Below, piece by piece: positions 1 through 8,612 of a stretch of 64,000 nt of DNA. The stretch is from Gordonia asplenii. Its GTDB lineage: Bacteria; Actinomycetota; Actinomycetes; Mycobacteriales; Mycobacteriaceae. A program made the translations under genes and the position numbers. The stretch covers positions 186,001 to 250,000 of the forward strand of contig NZ_JABBNB010000006.1 of the NCBI RefSeq assembly GCF_012933505.1, written 5' to 3'. The stretch's first letter is position 1, and each line of letters starts with the position of its first letter. The notes beneath the pieces are model-generated. The model was not told the origin of the DNA. It made no database searches and was given only the letters and a program-made list of their open reading frames with translations.

Positions 1-1
1 G

Positions 2-796
2 GGCGCGATGGCCAAGGGCGATTTCCGGTCCGAATGGCGAACCTACGGCATCGCCGAACTGGACCGGCTCTCGACGGCGCTGGGCGATGCCAACAGCGAG
101 ATCGCCGACCGGTGGGAGCGGGAGGGCGAGATCGTCGGCGAGGTGTCGCATCAGCTCCGCAGTCGGCTCACCGCCATCCAACTGCGCCTCGACGAGCTGT
201 CGATGCACCCCGACCCCGACGTCGTCGTCGAAGCCGAAGCCGCGGCCGCGCAGGTGGACCGGCTGTCGAAGGATCTCGATGAAATGGTCGCGGCGTCGCG
301 TGAGTCGCCGGATGCGCCCGCCATCCCGATCGATGTGAGCAGGCTCGTCGCGACGCTGCGCGAGGACTTCGAGCACGCCTACGACGCGCAGGACCGCCGG
401 ATCGTCGTGCGGGTTCCGGCCGATGCGACGGCGTGGAGTTCGCAGCCGTCGAGGCTGCGGGAGGCGATGTCGGTGCTGCTCGACAATGCGCTGCAACACG
501 GTTCGGGGACGTGCACGATCAGCGCCGCCGGCTTGGTGTCGGCGTCGATGCTGCGGATCACCGTCGGCGACGAGGGACGCGGGGTGCCCGACGAACTGGT
601 GACGCAGATCTTCCGTCGCGGGTTCACCGGCGGGCGGGGCAGCGGCGTCGGTTTGGCCCTGGCCCGTGCCCTCATCGAAGCCGACGGCGGGCGCCTGGAC
701 CTGGTGTCACGCCACCCGACGGTGTTCGCGATCGTCGTGCCCGCCGGACCGCCGGAGGGCGCCGAGATCAAGCGTGACCGAGCTCCTCATCGATGA
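2..796 (+). CDS. Sensor histidine kinase, C-terminal part (5' end outside window)
   Basis: This is the cytoplasmic kinase portion of a two-component sensor. The frame is open to the left edge, so the ATG at 8 is probably internal and the sensor and HAMP parts lie outside the window. A DHp helix carries the phospho-acceptor His in the motif GEVSHQLRSRL, about residue 48 counted from that ATG. The HATPase domain follows, with an N-box (LLDNALQHG), a DEGRGVP G1 box and a GSGVGLALARALIEADGG G2 box. The 3' end overlaps the convergent GtrA gene by 29 bp. No response regulator is visible; it probably lies upstream of the window. The fold is certain, the signal unknown. Confidence 0.85.
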   Translation, partial: GAMAKGDFRSEWRTYGIAELDRLSTALGDANSEIADRWEREGEIVGEVSHQLRSRLTAIQLRLDELSMHPDPDVVVEAEAAAAQVDRLSKDLDEMVAASRESPDAPAIPIDVSRLVATLREDFEHAYDAQDRRIVVRVPADATAWSSQPSRLREAMSVLLDNALQHGSGTCTISAAGLVSASMLRITVGDEGRGVPDELVTQIFRRGFTGGRGSGVGLALARALIEADGGRLDLVSRHPTVFAIVVPAGPPEGAEIKRDRAPHR

Positions 797-1337
797 GTTC
801 GTCGAAGGTCGCGCGCAGGTCGGTCGACCCGGCGTCGCCGCCGCGCAGCTGCTCCTCGGGAAAGGCGAACTTGCGCAGCGCCCAGAAGCGGAAGGCCATC
901 TGCAGCAGGTTGCCGATGATGTAATTCAGGCCGAAGTCGATGATCAGCAGTTCGATGCCGGCGATGTTCTGCCGCATCATGAACACGTTGTTGGCCAGCC
1001 ACAGCGGCGCGGCCGACAGGAGCACGCCGATCCCGCTGATCGCGAAGAACAGCAATGCCTCGTGGTGTCGTTCCCGGCCGCCGCGGTTCTTGAACGACCA
1101 CTCGCGGTTGAGGATGTAGCTGAGAATCGTCGCGATGACGCCCGAGATGATCTTCGCCATCACCGGCTTGCTCTCCAGGATGGAGAAGGTCAACGCGTAG
1201 TAGATCACCATGTCGACGATGAACGTGGTGCCGCCGACGAGCGCGAACTTGATGAGTTCGTGATGCCGCAGAACCTGACGACGAATCGGTTCGGGTAGGG
1301 CGGAGACAACGTCGTCGATCAAGGGCACAAGGGTCAA
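768..1337 (-). CDS. GtrA family membrane protein
   Basis: A 189-residue polytopic protein of the GtrA/DPMS family, whose members help move lipid-linked sugars across the membrane for cell-wall or teichoic-acid glycosylation. Four hydrophobic segments are visible at about residues 28-53, 59-83, 93-116 and 129-158. The first begins with FALVGG and the second ends in LNREWSFK, both typical of the family. It is divergent from purK, the same arrangement as the GtrA-type gene Rv3277 beside purK in M. tuberculosis. Substrate unknown. The C-terminal tail after the last helix is hydrophilic and acidic. Confidence 0.85.
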   Translation of the reverse strand: MTLVPLIDDVVSALPEPIRRQVLRHHELIKFALVGGTTFIVDMVIYYALTFSILESKPVMAKIISGVIATILSYILNREWSFKNRGGRERHHEALLFFAISGIGVLLSAAPLWLANNVFMMRQNIAGIELLIIDFGLNYIIGNLLQMAFRFWALRKFAFPEEQLRGGDAGSTDLRATFDELIDEELGHA

Positions 1338-1448
1338 GTGTACGAAACTCGACCGCCGAGTAACTTAGTCGGGCGCGAATGTAAGCAAGGTCGCAGGTGA
1401 GGTGACTGGCGCTCAGCGGTGTCGGTAGGGCGTGACAGACTGGTCGCC

Positions 1449-2699
1449 GTGAGTGAGAACATGCCGACCGTGACGATGATCGGTGGTGGCCAGCTGGCGC
1501 GAATGACGCATCAGGCCGCCATCGCGCTGGGGCAGTGCCTGCGCGTCCTGGCCGCGTCTGACGCCGACCCGGCGGCCCAGGTCAGCGCCGACGTCGTGAT
1601 CGGGTCGCACAACGATCTCGACGCCCTGCGTGAAGCGGCGGCCGGTGCGGTGGCGCTGACGTTCGACCACGAGGGCGTTCCGCTGGAGCACCTGCGCGCG
1701 CTGGAGGCCGACGGCGTCAATGTGGCGCCGCCGTCGAAGGCTCTCGAGTTCGCGCAGGACAAAATGGCGATGCGAGTCCGACTCTCCGAATTGGGACTGC
1801 CGGTGCCGGCCTTCGTCGACCTCGCCGGCGACCGTGCGGCCGCGCGGGACCGATTCATCACCTTCGGTGACGACAACGGATGGGCGGTCGTCCTCAAAGC
1901 GGTGCGCGGCGGCTACGACGGACGCGGCGTCTGGATCATCGACGACCGCGACGCCGGACTGGCGGCCTTCGACGCCGCGGCCGCCGACGCGTCGACGATC
2001 CTGATGGCAGAACAGAAGGTGCCGATGCGCCGTGAACTGTCGGCGATGATCGGCCGCTCGCCGTTCGGACAGGGCGCGGCGTGGCCCGTCGTCGAGACCG
2101 TGCAGCGGCACGGACAGTGTGCGGTCGTGCTCGCGCCTGCCCCGGACCTGCCCGCCGAGACCGCCGAGACCGCACAGCAGATGGCGTTGTCGCTGGCCGC
2201 CGAACTCGGCGTCGTCGGGGTGATGGCGATGGAGTTGTTCGAGACGTTCGACGGCGACCTGCTCGTCAACGAGTTGGCGATGCGCCCGCACAACAGCGGG
2301 CACTGGACCATGGACGGTGCGGTGACCTCCCAGTTCGAGCAGCACCTGCGGGCTGTCCTCGACTATCCGCTCGGCGACACCGCGGCGCGCTCCGAGGTGG
2401 TGGTGATGGCGAACATCCTCGGCGCGCAGCAGTCGCCTGCGATGTCGATGGACGAGCGGTTGCATCACCTGCTCGCCCGGATGCCCGACGCCAAGGTGCA
2501 TCTGTACGGCAAGGGGGAGCGGCCGGAGCGCAAGATCGGGCACGTCAACGTCGTCGGGCGGCCCGGGGAGGATGTCGTCTCGGTGCGCGAGCGTGCCGAG
2601 CGTGCGGCCACCTGGATGTCGCAAGGCGTGTGGACCGACGGCTGGGACCCGCACGGTGACGATGTGGACACGGCCGGCAGCGGTCGACGATCGAGATGA
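1449..2699 (+). CDS. purK: N5-carboxyaminoimidazole ribonucleotide synthase PurK
   Basis: ATP-grasp enzyme of purine biosynthesis that carboxylates AIR with ATP and bicarbonate to N5-CAIR. The N-terminal nucleotide-binding motif [10 protein letters not shown] and the ATP-grasp loop [13 protein letters not shown] are clear, followed by [14 protein letters not shown], a PurK hallmark. About 416 residues, normal for actinobacterial PurK. The frame is open from a GTG at 1419, but homology begins at the Met encoded at 1461, so I chose the GTG at 1449; the start is uncertain by a few codons. The stop overlaps purE by 4 bp (ATGA), indicating translational coupling. Confidence 0.95.
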   Translation: MSENMPTVTMIGGGQLARMTHQAAIALGQCLRVLAASDADPAAQVSADVVIGSHNDLDALREAAAGAVALTFDHEGVPLEHLRALEADGVNVAPPSKALEFAQDKMAMRVRLSELGLPVPAFVDLAGDRAAARDRFITFGDDNGWAVVLKAVRGGYDGRGVWIIDDRDAGLAAFDAAAADASTILMAEQKVPMRRELSAMIGRSPFGQGAAWPVVETVQRHGQCAVVLAPAPDLPAETAETAQQMALSLAAELGVVGVMAMELFETFDGDLLVNELAMRPHNSGHWTMDGAVTSQFEQHLRAVLDYPLGDTAARSEVVVMANILGAQQSPAMSMDERLHHLLARMPDAKVHLYGKGERPERKIGHVNVVGRPGEDVVSVRERAERAATWMSQGVWTDGWDPHGDDVDTAGSGRRSR

Positions 2700-3292
2700 G
2701 TGAGATGACACAGAACACTGGACCAGAACTCGAAACCGACGCTCCCGCAGGCGCATTGACCGCGGGCGACGCTGCGGCGTCGGCGGCGGTCGCGCTCCCG
2801 CGTGTCGGGCTGATCATGGGCAGTGACTCGGACTGGCCGACGATGCAGGCGGCCGCCGAGGCACTCGCCGAATTCGGAGTGCCCTTCGAGGTCGGTGTGG
2901 TCTCCGCGCACCGTACTCCGCAGCGGATGCTTGACTACGCGAAAGGTGCTGCGGCGCGCGGCATCTCGGTGATCATCGCGGGTGCCGGCGGTGCCGCGCA
3001 CCTGCCCGGCATGGTGGCGTCGGCGACGCCGCTGCCGGTGATCGGTGTGCCGGTGCCGCTGAAGTTCCTCGACGGCATGGACTCACTGCTGTCGATCGTG
3101 CAGATGCCCGCCGGTGTGCCGGTGGCCACCGTGTCGATCGGCGGTGCTCGCAACGCCGGTCTGCTGGCGGTCCGCATCCTCGCCGCCGCCGATCCGAACC
3201 TGCAGGCACGGATGACCGACTTCCAGCGCGATCTGGAAACCATGGTTCTCGACAAGGACGAGTCGCTGCGCCGAAAGTTGTTGGAGGACTGA
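2696..3292 (+). CDS. purE: N5-CAIR mutase PurE
   Basis: Class I PurE converts N5-CAIR to CAIR, the step after PurK. The phosphate-binding motif GSDSDWPTM (about residues 42-50), the catalytic SAHRTP (His72) and [12 protein letters not shown] are all present. At 198 residues it is longer than the usual 160-170 because of a low-complexity Ala/Thr/Glu-rich N-terminal extension of about 35 residues. It starts at the ATG overlapping the purK stop and is followed 3 bp later by the DinB-like gene, forming a three-gene operon. Confidence 0.96.
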   Translation: MSEMTQNTGPELETDAPAGALTAGDAAASAAVALPRVGLIMGSDSDWPTMQAAAEALAEFGVPFEVGVVSAHRTPQRMLDYAKGAAARGISVIIAGAGGAAHLPGMVASATPLPVIGVPVPLKFLDGMDSLLSIVQMPAGVPVATVSIGGARNAGLLAVRILAAADPNLQARMTDFQRDLETMVLDKDESLRRKLLED

Positions 3293-3295
3293 GGA

Positions 3296-3775
3296 ATGAG
3301 CGGCGCCGACGTGGACCCCGATGCGCTGGCGGCGGCGTATGAGCTGATCGCCGGCGAGTTGTTCGACGACATCTCCGCGGTGCTGGGGCGTGTCGACGAC
3401 GTCACGGTCAACGCGACGCCCGACGTCGACGGGGTCAATTCGGTGTTCGCACTGGTCACTCACATCGACGGCATGGTCGGCTACTGGCTGGGTTCATTGG
3501 TCGCCGGACACGACATTCCGCGCGACCGGGCCGCCGAGTTCGTCGCGACGGGTACGGTGGCGCAGGCGCGAGAGTTGGTGGCGCAGACACGAACTCGAGT
3601 CGCCGACTGGCTGCCGGTCGCACTGCACGAGGGAATTCGCAACCCGTCGGCCGTGGGGACGACGCGTCGGGACGCGGCGTCGTCGACGCCGGAATTCGTG
3701 CTGCTGCACGTGCTGCGGGAAATCGCGCAGCACGTCGGGCATCTGCAAGTCTGCGCGGACGTGGTGGCGCGATGA
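3296..3775 (+). CDS. DinB-superfamily protein (DUF664-like)
   Basis: A 159-residue four-helix-bundle protein of the DinB/MDMPI type. The His in VTHIDGMVGYW and the two His in EIAQHVGHLQV match the metal-binding triad of this superfamily, whose actinobacterial members often act with mycothiol or as metal-dependent transferases. It begins 3 bp after the purE stop with GGAGG upstream, so it is the last gene of the purKE operon. The specific reaction is unknown, and the link to purine synthesis is only positional. Confidence 0.75.
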   Translation: MSGADVDPDALAAAYELIAGELFDDISAVLGRVDDVTVNATPDVDGVNSVFALVTHIDGMVGYWLGSLVAGHDIPRDRAAEFVATGTVAQARELVAQTRTRVADWLPVALHEGIRNPSAVGTTRRDAASSTPEFVLLHVLREIAQHVGHLQVCADVVAR

Positions 3776-3894
3776 CGCGGCGCCCGATTGCCGTTGCGGT
3801 GTTCGTCTGAGTGCAGGTGGGGCGAGTTCAGTTGTCCGGCAATAGTTTCCGGTCTCCGGTCGACGGCTGTCACAGATTGCTGCCGATCCCGCCT

Positions 3895-4581
3895 TCACCG
3901 CGTCCGCAGAATCTCCAGCTTCACTTCGCTCCGCAACACGAAACCCAATGCCTCATAGAGTTTTCGGGCCGGATTGCCCGCGGTGGTGTGCAGGAACGGC
4001 TGATCGCCGCCGGCGCGGATACCGGCGCCGACGGCACGGATCAGCGTCGACGCCAGGCCGCGGCCCCGCGCCGACGGCGCCGTGCACACCCCGCTGATCT
4101 CGGTCCAGCCGTCCGGGCGCATCCGTTCGCCCGCCATCGCGACAAGAGAGCCGTCGTCGTCGCGGACGCCGAGATAGGTACCCATCTCGATGGTGCGCGG
4201 CCGGAACGGGCCGGGTCTGGTGAGGGTGACCAGTGCGGTCATCTCGGGAACGTCGGCGGCGGTGAGTTCGATGACGTCACCGATGCCGTCGGAATCGGTC
4301 GTGTCGAGATTCTCGCCCGAATACTGCACCAGGTCAAAGGATTCCAGCAGTTCCCAGTCGGCCGGCAGCGGCTGTCGCCGGTCGCGCATCGACACTGTGC
4401 TGCCTGCCGAGAGCGCCGCGAGGTGGTGCCAATCGTCGTCGGCCAATTCGCGCGGATGCCCGTAAAAGACCGAGACGTCGGGGTGGTAGCGGGCGACGCG
4501 ACCCTTCACCTGCGCGAGATCTGACTGGCGGCCGAACAGCGCGGTGGTGATCGGGTCGTCGAGCGGATGGGCGGATGTCAC
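3895..4581 (-). CDS. GNAT family N-acetyltransferase (FR47-like)
   Basis: About 228 residues. The C-terminal half carries the acetyl-CoA-binding signature: ISGVCTAPSARGRGLASTLI (V-x-T-x-P-x-x-R-G-x-G/A), followed by the family-typical NPARKLYEALGF. The N-terminal half is a less conserved acceptor-binding region. I placed the start at the GTG at 4581, before a TSAHPLDDP segment; a TTG at 4599 is possible but less likely. The 119 bp between this gene's end and the DinB gene show no convincing structure. Substrate unknown. Confidence 0.8.
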   Translation of the reverse strand: MTSAHPLDDPITTALFGRQSDLAQVKGRVARYHPDVSVFYGHPRELADDDWHHLAALSAGSTVSMRDRRQPLPADWELLESFDLVQYSGENLDTTDSDGIGDVIELTAADVPEMTALVTLTRPGPFRPRTIEMGTYLGVRDDDGSLVAMAGERMRPDGWTEISGVCTAPSARGRGLASTLIRAVGAGIRAGGDQPFLHTTAGNPARKLYEALGFVLRSEVKLEILRTR

Positions 4582-4673
4582 CGATCCAGTGTCGCGCAAG
4601 GCCGCGCGGCGGGTATGTCAGGGGGCGGGGTTATGTTCGGTGGGCAATGTCATCACGGATGAGGAGGACACAC

Positions 4674-5234
4674 GTGAGCGGACATGGAGATGGGGTGGTC
4701 GAGCAGCTGTACGACCAGGCGAAGGCGGGCGAGTGGGACGCGGTGCTGATCCGGTTCGGCGCAGATCCGACGTCGGCCGCGCGGTGCAGCCGGTTCGTCA
4801 AGCCGACGTCGGGCTGGACGTTTCTGCACCAGGCCGCGTATGCCGGACACAGTCCGGCGGCGCGTGCGCTGATCGGGCTGGGCGCGGCCGTCGATGCGGC
4901 GGCGGCGTCGGGCGAGACGCCCAACGGTGTCGCCCGACGCCGCGGACACGTCGGTGTCATGCGCTTGATCGACGACGCCGCAGCCCGTGGAGCGGGGCTG
5001 TGGGCGCCCTCACCGGACCAGACGCTGATGCCCGCGAGCAGCGCCTGGCAACAAGCTCAGCGACGGCGGGCGCTGCTGACCCGCCGCGTTGCGTACGGCG
5101 GGGGAGCAGTTGAGATACCAGCCGGCGCAACGTATTTCGTCGACGACTACGAGCGCACACTGATCGGATGGCACGGCACCTACGATCCGCCGAGCGGAAT
5201 GGACGGCGAATCGCTGGTGGCGTTGCGAGAGTAG
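4674..5234 (+). CDS. Ankyrin-repeat protein
   Basis: A 186-residue soluble protein with one to two ankyrin repeats. The unit around FLHQAAYAGHSPAARALIGLGAAVDA shows the helix-turn-helix pattern, and a second partial unit reads ETPNGVARRRGHVGVMRLI. The C-terminal half has a Tyr/Trp-rich tail and no recognised fold. The GTG start at 4674 has an excellent GAGGAGG site at 4661-4667, six bases upstream, which rules out earlier in-frame ATGs. It is convergent with the dienelactone hydrolase gene, 5 bp apart. Probably protein-binding; role unknown. Confidence 0.7.
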   Translation: MSGHGDGVVEQLYDQAKAGEWDAVLIRFGADPTSAARCSRFVKPTSGWTFLHQAAYAGHSPAARALIGLGAAVDAAAASGETPNGVARRRGHVGVMRLIDDAAARGAGLWAPSPDQTLMPASSAWQQAQRRRALLTRRVAYGGGAVEIPAGATYFVDDYERTLIGWHGTYDPPSGMDGESLVALRE

Positions 5235-5239
5235 CGCCG

Positions 5240-6073
5240 CTACCCGGCAGGTTGGACCGCCAACTTCGTCGCGAAGAAGTCGAGGACCTCCAGCAAGGTG
5301 TCATGCGTCGGCTGCCCGGGCTCGTCGATGAGATGCTCGGTGAGCACCGAGTGCGGCGGCAGCAGAGCCTCGGGATTGGCAGCGGTGTCAGGCAGTTCGA
5401 CGCCGATGAACGCATCACCGAGTTGCTCGCGCAGGTAGTCGAACCGCCCCGCCGGGGAGAGTTTGTCACCCTGGAACCGCAGGCCCATCACCTGCAACCC
5501 CGCGGCGCACCGGGTCTTGACCGTCTCGAGGTCCCGCGGGCTGATGTCGATGCAGTGGGCGTCGCCGATCGGACGGAACGGAAGGGAGGGCTGCGAGAGG
5601 ACCGGTGCGAGCATGCGGTCGTCGACCGACATCGCCAACGCGAAGCCGCCGGTGAAGCACATGCCCACCGCGCCGACGCCGGGACCGCCGAAGCGTTCGT
5701 GGGAGTCGGCGGCGAGAGCGCGCAGCCAGGTCACCACCGGCGACGACTTCCCGGTCGCCAACTTGGTGAATTCCCTGCTGACACAGAGCCTCCCGACGAA
5801 CTTCGTCATCGCCGTGGCGACGCCGGGGATCTCATCGCGACGAGTGACCACCGGATCCAGTCCGTCTTCGCCGAACAGCGAGGGCATCACCACGGTCATA
5901 CCGCGGTCGGCGACGCGTCGGGCGAAGTCGGCGACCCGCGGTGTGATGCCGGGGACCTCGGCCATCACGATGACGGCCGGGCCGGTGCCCTTGGTGTACG
6001 TGCGATGAGTGACGTTGTCGTGGGTGAAACTGCCGCGGGTGAAGTCGTCGAGCGGATCGATCGTGGCGCTCAC
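5240..6073 (-). CDS. Dienelactone hydrolase family protein
   Basis: An alpha/beta hydrolase of about 277 residues. The nucleophile elbow reads GAVGMCFTGGFAL, with Cys in place of Ser as in dienelactone hydrolases (GxCxGG). Earlier, AEVPGITPRVADFARRVADRG resembles the family's N-terminal cap contact. The GTG start at 6073 overlaps the stop of the upstream deazaflavin oxidoreductase by 4 bp (GTGA), so the two are coupled. The pair is divergent from a TetR regulator. The substrate is not predictable from sequence. Confidence 0.85.
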   Translation of the reverse strand: MSATIDPLDDFTRGSFTHDNVTHRTYTKGTGPAVIVMAEVPGITPRVADFARRVADRGMTVVMPSLFGEDGLDPVVTRRDEIPGVATAMTKFVGRLCVSREFTKLATGKSSPVVTWLRALAADSHERFGGPGVGAVGMCFTGGFALAMSVDDRMLAPVLSQPSLPFRPIGDAHCIDISPRDLETVKTRCAAGLQVMGLRFQGDKLSPAGRFDYLREQLGDAFIGVELPDTAANPEALLPPHSVLTEHLIDEPGQPTHDTLLEVLDFFATKLAVQPAG

Positions 6074-6444
6074 GCCGGGATCAGCGTTCCGTTGAGTACC
6101 GACTCGAACGCCTTCGCGGGCAGGCGGGCACCCTTGACGATGTCCGGCGAATCGGACGGAATGACCCGTGGCCCAACGACTTTGAAGCGCTTCGAATTGC
6201 GGATCAACTCGAAGTTGCCTGCCTCCTGGACATTGCGTACCCAGTCGGTCTTGCGGCCGTAGGTGAGGACGATCGACAGTCGGTCACCGTTGACCCAGGC
6301 GAGCACCGGCGTCGAATACTTGGTCCCGGAGCGGCGGCCGACGTGCTCGACGACAGCCCACGGCGCGAGGCGCGGTGCCCAGATTCCCTGGATCGGGTTG
6401 GTGACATGTTTGTTGAAACGTGCAACGGCCATCGGAATCTTCAT
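6070..6444 (-). CDS. F420-dependent (Ddn-type) nitroreductase/oxidoreductase
   Basis: A 124-residue split-barrel protein of the nitroreductase/deazaflavin-dependent oxidoreductase family. The ending WAVVEHVGRRSGTKYSTPVLAW and the following GRKTDWVRNVQEAGNFEL are diagnostic; they form the F420 phosphate/deazaflavin pocket. I chose the ATG at 6444, giving MKIPMAVARFNKHVTNP, the standard start of the family; a longer reading would run through the tetR promoter. It is the first gene of a two-gene operon with the hydrolase and is divergent from tetR, which probably controls it. Confidence 0.85.
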   Translation of the reverse strand: MKIPMAVARFNKHVTNPIQGIWAPRLAPWAVVEHVGRRSGTKYSTPVLAWVNGDRLSIVLTYGRKTDWVRNVQEAGNFELIRNSKRFKVVGPRVIPSDSPDIVKGARLPAKAFESVLNGTLIPA

Positions 6445-6499
6445 GGCCCAACGATAGGCGATCGGGCTGGATCGGGGGATCCGTCTACGGGCGGAAATG

Positions 6500-6512
6500 G
6501 GCACGCGGTGCC
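6500..6512. promoter_or_regulatory. Candidate TetR operator upstream of tetR
   Basis: GGCACGCGGTGCC, a 5-bp inverted repeat (GGCAC/GTGCC) around a 3-base centre, lies between the divergent deazaflavin oxidoreductase and tetR starts. Two copies of the same palindrome, differing only in the central base, precede fadE25 at 7260-7272 and 7302-7314. Function is inferred from position and recurrence. Confidence 0.5.
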
Positions 6513-6535
6513 GGGCATCGGTGATACTGAGTGTC

Positions 6536-7237
6536 ATGGTGAGCCCTTCCGAGTCGACGGCCGACGATCCCGCCGAGTTTCGCCTGCGAGTGGTCGCGGA
6601 GTCGATCCGAATGTTCGCCGAGAACAGTTACGAGTCGACGACCGTCGACCAGATCGCGGCCGCCGCAGGCATTTCCCGCCGCACCTTCTTTCGTCAGTTC
6701 GGGTCCAAAGAGGATGTGATCTTCGCAGATCACGAAGCCCTTTTCGAGCGAGTGGCGCAGCATCTGGCCGATGTCGGAGGGGACCCGTGGGCGGCGCCGT
6801 GTTCGGGCGCGGAGATCGTTTTCACCCACTTCCTGGCGACACGTGAGCTGGCGGTTCGCCGATTCCGGGTCGTGCAGGAAGTGCCCGCGCTGCGTGACCG
6901 CGAGTTGGTCACCACCTACCGCTATCAGCGAATGTTCGAGGAGAACCTGCGCTCGCGGCTTCCCGAGGAATCGGCGGCTCACCTCGCCGGATACGCGGCG
7001 GCGGTGACCGGTGCGCATAACTACCTGCTGCGGGCGATGATCCGCGGCGAAGCGTTCGCGACCCTCGATCGACTGCGTGCCGAGCTGCGTCGTATTCGCC
7101 TGGCACTCGGTGCCGCGGACGTCGGCGTCGAGCAGGCGATCACCGTCGTCACGTACCCGGCGAACGCCGATCCCGACCAGGTCGCCCGCCGAGTCCGCGA
7201 ACAGCTGCGTACCGACGGCCGTGGTCGGGGACAATAA
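6536..7237 (+). CDS. TetR family transcriptional regulator
   Basis: A 233-residue regulator with an N-terminal TetR HTH: RLRVVAESIRMFAENSYESTTV, then QIAAAAGISRRTFFRQFGSKEDVI, where the last helix is the recognition helix. The C-terminal ligand domain is not family-specific. The ATG at 6536 is chosen because the HTH begins about 20 residues downstream; an in-frame GTG lies at 6539. A GGCAC-N3-GTGCC palindrome sits 24 bp upstream, and two copies follow the gene before fadE25. I infer autoregulation plus control of fadE25 and perhaps of the divergent operon. Confidence 0.88.
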   Translation: MVSPSESTADDPAEFRLRVVAESIRMFAENSYESTTVDQIAAAAGISRRTFFRQFGSKEDVIFADHEALFERVAQHLADVGGDPWAAPCSGAEIVFTHFLATRELAVRRFRVVQEVPALRDRELVTTYRYQRMFEENLRSRLPEESAAHLAGYAAAVTGAHNYLLRAMIRGEAFATLDRLRAELRRIRLALGAADVGVEQAITVVTYPANADPDQVARRVREQLRTDGRGRGQ

Positions 7238-7259
7238 ACTTCGCCCAGATGGTTGACGT

Positions 7260-7272
7260 GGCACGCAGTGCC
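7260..7272. promoter_or_regulatory. Candidate operator 1 upstream of fadE25
   Basis: GGCACGCAGTGCC palindrome inside an 18-bp direct repeat (7259-7276, repeated at 7301-7318). An outer GTTGA/TCAAC pair (7252-7256 and 7277-7281) lengthens the dyad in this copy. A TTGACG at 7253-7258 could be a -35 box overlapped by the site. Confidence 0.5.
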
Positions 7273-7301
7273 GTGATCAACTGGAATCCCACCAACAACT
7301 T

Positions 7302-7314
7302 GGCACGCAGTGCC
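7302..7314. promoter_or_regulatory. Candidate operator 2 upstream of fadE25
   Basis: Second GGCACGCAGTGCC palindrome, 42 bp (about four helical turns) from the first, ending 14 bp before the fadE25 ATG, so it would also cover the ribosome-binding region. Same-face spacing favours cooperative binding of one regulator. Confidence 0.5.
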
Positions 7315-7328
7315 GTGAGGAGCCGGTC

Positions 7329-8492
7329 ATGGGTTTCGGTAACCCCGACTTCGACATTTTCCAGCTGCCCGAGGAGCACGTCGCACTGCGTGAGGCGATC
7401 CGCGACCTCTCCGAGAAGCAGATCGAGCCGTATGCCGCCGCCGTCGACGAAGAGGCGCGCTTCCCGCAGGAGGCGCTCGATGCACTCGTCGCGTCGGGCT
7501 TCAACGCCATTCACGTTCCCGAGCAGTTCGACGGTCAGGGCGCCGACTCGGTCGCCGCGTGCATCGTGATCGAAGAGGTCGCCCGCGTCTGCGCGTCGTC
7601 GTCGCTCATCCCCGCGGTCAACAAACTCGGCACCATGGGCCTGATCCTCAACGGCTCCGACGAGCTCAAGGCGCAGGTGCTTCCGTCAATCGCGGCAGGC
7701 GAGGCGATGGCCTCCTACGCTCTGTCCGAGCGCGAAGCGGGCTCCGACGCCGCATCGATGAAGACCCGCGCCCGCCGCGACGGCAGCAATTGGGTGCTCA
7801 ACGGCTCCAAATGTTGGATCACCAATGGCGGCAAGTCGACGTGGTACACCGTCATGGCCGTGACCGATGCGGCCAAGGGTGCCAACGGCATCTCCGCGTT
7901 CATGGTGCATAAGGACGACCCGGGCTTCACGGTCGGGCCGCTGGAGAAGAAACTCGGCATCAAGGGCTCGCCGACCGCGGAACTGTACTTCGAAGAGTGC
8001 ACCATCCCCGAAGACCGGATCATCGGCGACGAGGGCACCGGCTTCAAGACCGCGCTGCAGACCCTCGATCACACCCGTCCGACCATCGGCGCGCAGGCCG
8101 TCGGCATCGCGCAGGGAGCGCTGGACAAGGCGATCGAGTACGTCAAGGATCGCAAGCAGTTCGGCAAGTCGATCAGCTCGTTCCAGGGCGTCGAATTCAT
8201 GATCGCCGACATGGCGATGAAGGTCGAAGCAGCCCGCCTGATGGTCTACACCTCGGCCGCTCGCGCCGAGCGTGGCGAGAAGAACCTCGGGTTCATCAGC
8301 TCGGCGTCGAAGTGCTTCGCCTCCGACGTCGCCATGGAGGTCACCACCGACGCCGTGCAGCTCTTCGGTGGGGCCGGCTACACGCGCGACTTCCCCGTCG
8401 AGCGCATGATGCGCGACGCCAAGATCACCCAGATCTACGAGGGCACCAACCAGATCCAGCGCGTGGTGATGAGCCGCGCACTGCTGCGCTGA
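7329..8492 (+). CDS. fadE25: Acyl-CoA dehydrogenase (FadE25-like)
   Basis: A 387-residue FAD enzyme that introduces a trans-2 double bond in acyl-CoA. Signatures are SYALSEREAGSDAASMKTRA and WITNGG (flavin contacts), DRKQFGKSISSFQ, and QLFGGAGYTRDFPVERMMRDAKI ending in QIYEGTNQIQ, where the Glu is the catalytic base. The order purK-purE then fadE25 matches M. tuberculosis, where FadE25 is Rv3274c. AGGAGCC precedes the ATG at 7329. Two palindromic operator candidates lie in the short leader. Chain-length preference is not readable; the symbol rests on synteny and similarity. Confidence 0.93.
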   Translation: MGFGNPDFDIFQLPEEHVALREAIRDLSEKQIEPYAAAVDEEARFPQEALDALVASGFNAIHVPEQFDGQGADSVAACIVIEEVARVCASSSLIPAVNKLGTMGLILNGSDELKAQVLPSIAAGEAMASYALSEREAGSDAASMKTRARRDGSNWVLNGSKCWITNGGKSTWYTVMAVTDAAKGANGISAFMVHKDDPGFTVGPLEKKLGIKGSPTAELYFEECTIPEDRIIGDEGTGFKTALQTLDHTRPTIGAQAVGIAQGALDKAIEYVKDRKQFGKSISSFQGVEFMIADMAMKVEAARLMVYTSAARAERGEKNLGFISSASKCFASDVAMEVTTDAVQLFGGAGYTRDFPVERMMRDAKITQIYEGTNQIQRVVMSRALLR

Positions 8493-8499
8493 CCTCGCC

Positions 8500-8570
8500 G
8501 CATATCCGACACAAATGCTCAGGTCCGACACTGTTTCAGTGTCGGACCTGAGCGTTCTTGTCGGATATGC
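8500..8570. repeat. Long palindromic repeat, copy 1 (likely terminator)
   Basis: A 71-bp nearly perfect hairpin. The outer stem is GCATATCCGACA (8500-8511) with TGTCGGATATGC (8559-8570). The inner stem is a perfect 17-bp pair, 8517-8533 with 8537-8553, closed by a TTT loop. The two are separated by a short, partly paired internal loop. Each arm holds TCCGACA twice. It lies 8 bp after the fadE25 stop. Copies at 9593-9660 and 56287-56355 share the 13-bp core GCTCAGGTCCGAC and its complement. Confidence 0.9.
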
Positions 8571-8612
8571 AATTCGAGGGATCCAAACGCGCTGCCGCTG
8601 CGTCTAAGTGTC

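Noticed and set aside
1413..2756. 447-codon minus-strand frame opposite purK
   Set aside because: Antisense shadow of purK with His/Arg-rich composition.
7259..7318. Transposon target duplication before fadE25
   Set aside because: The 18-bp direct repeat carries a palindrome matching the tetR upstream site, so paired operators explain it better than a duplication.
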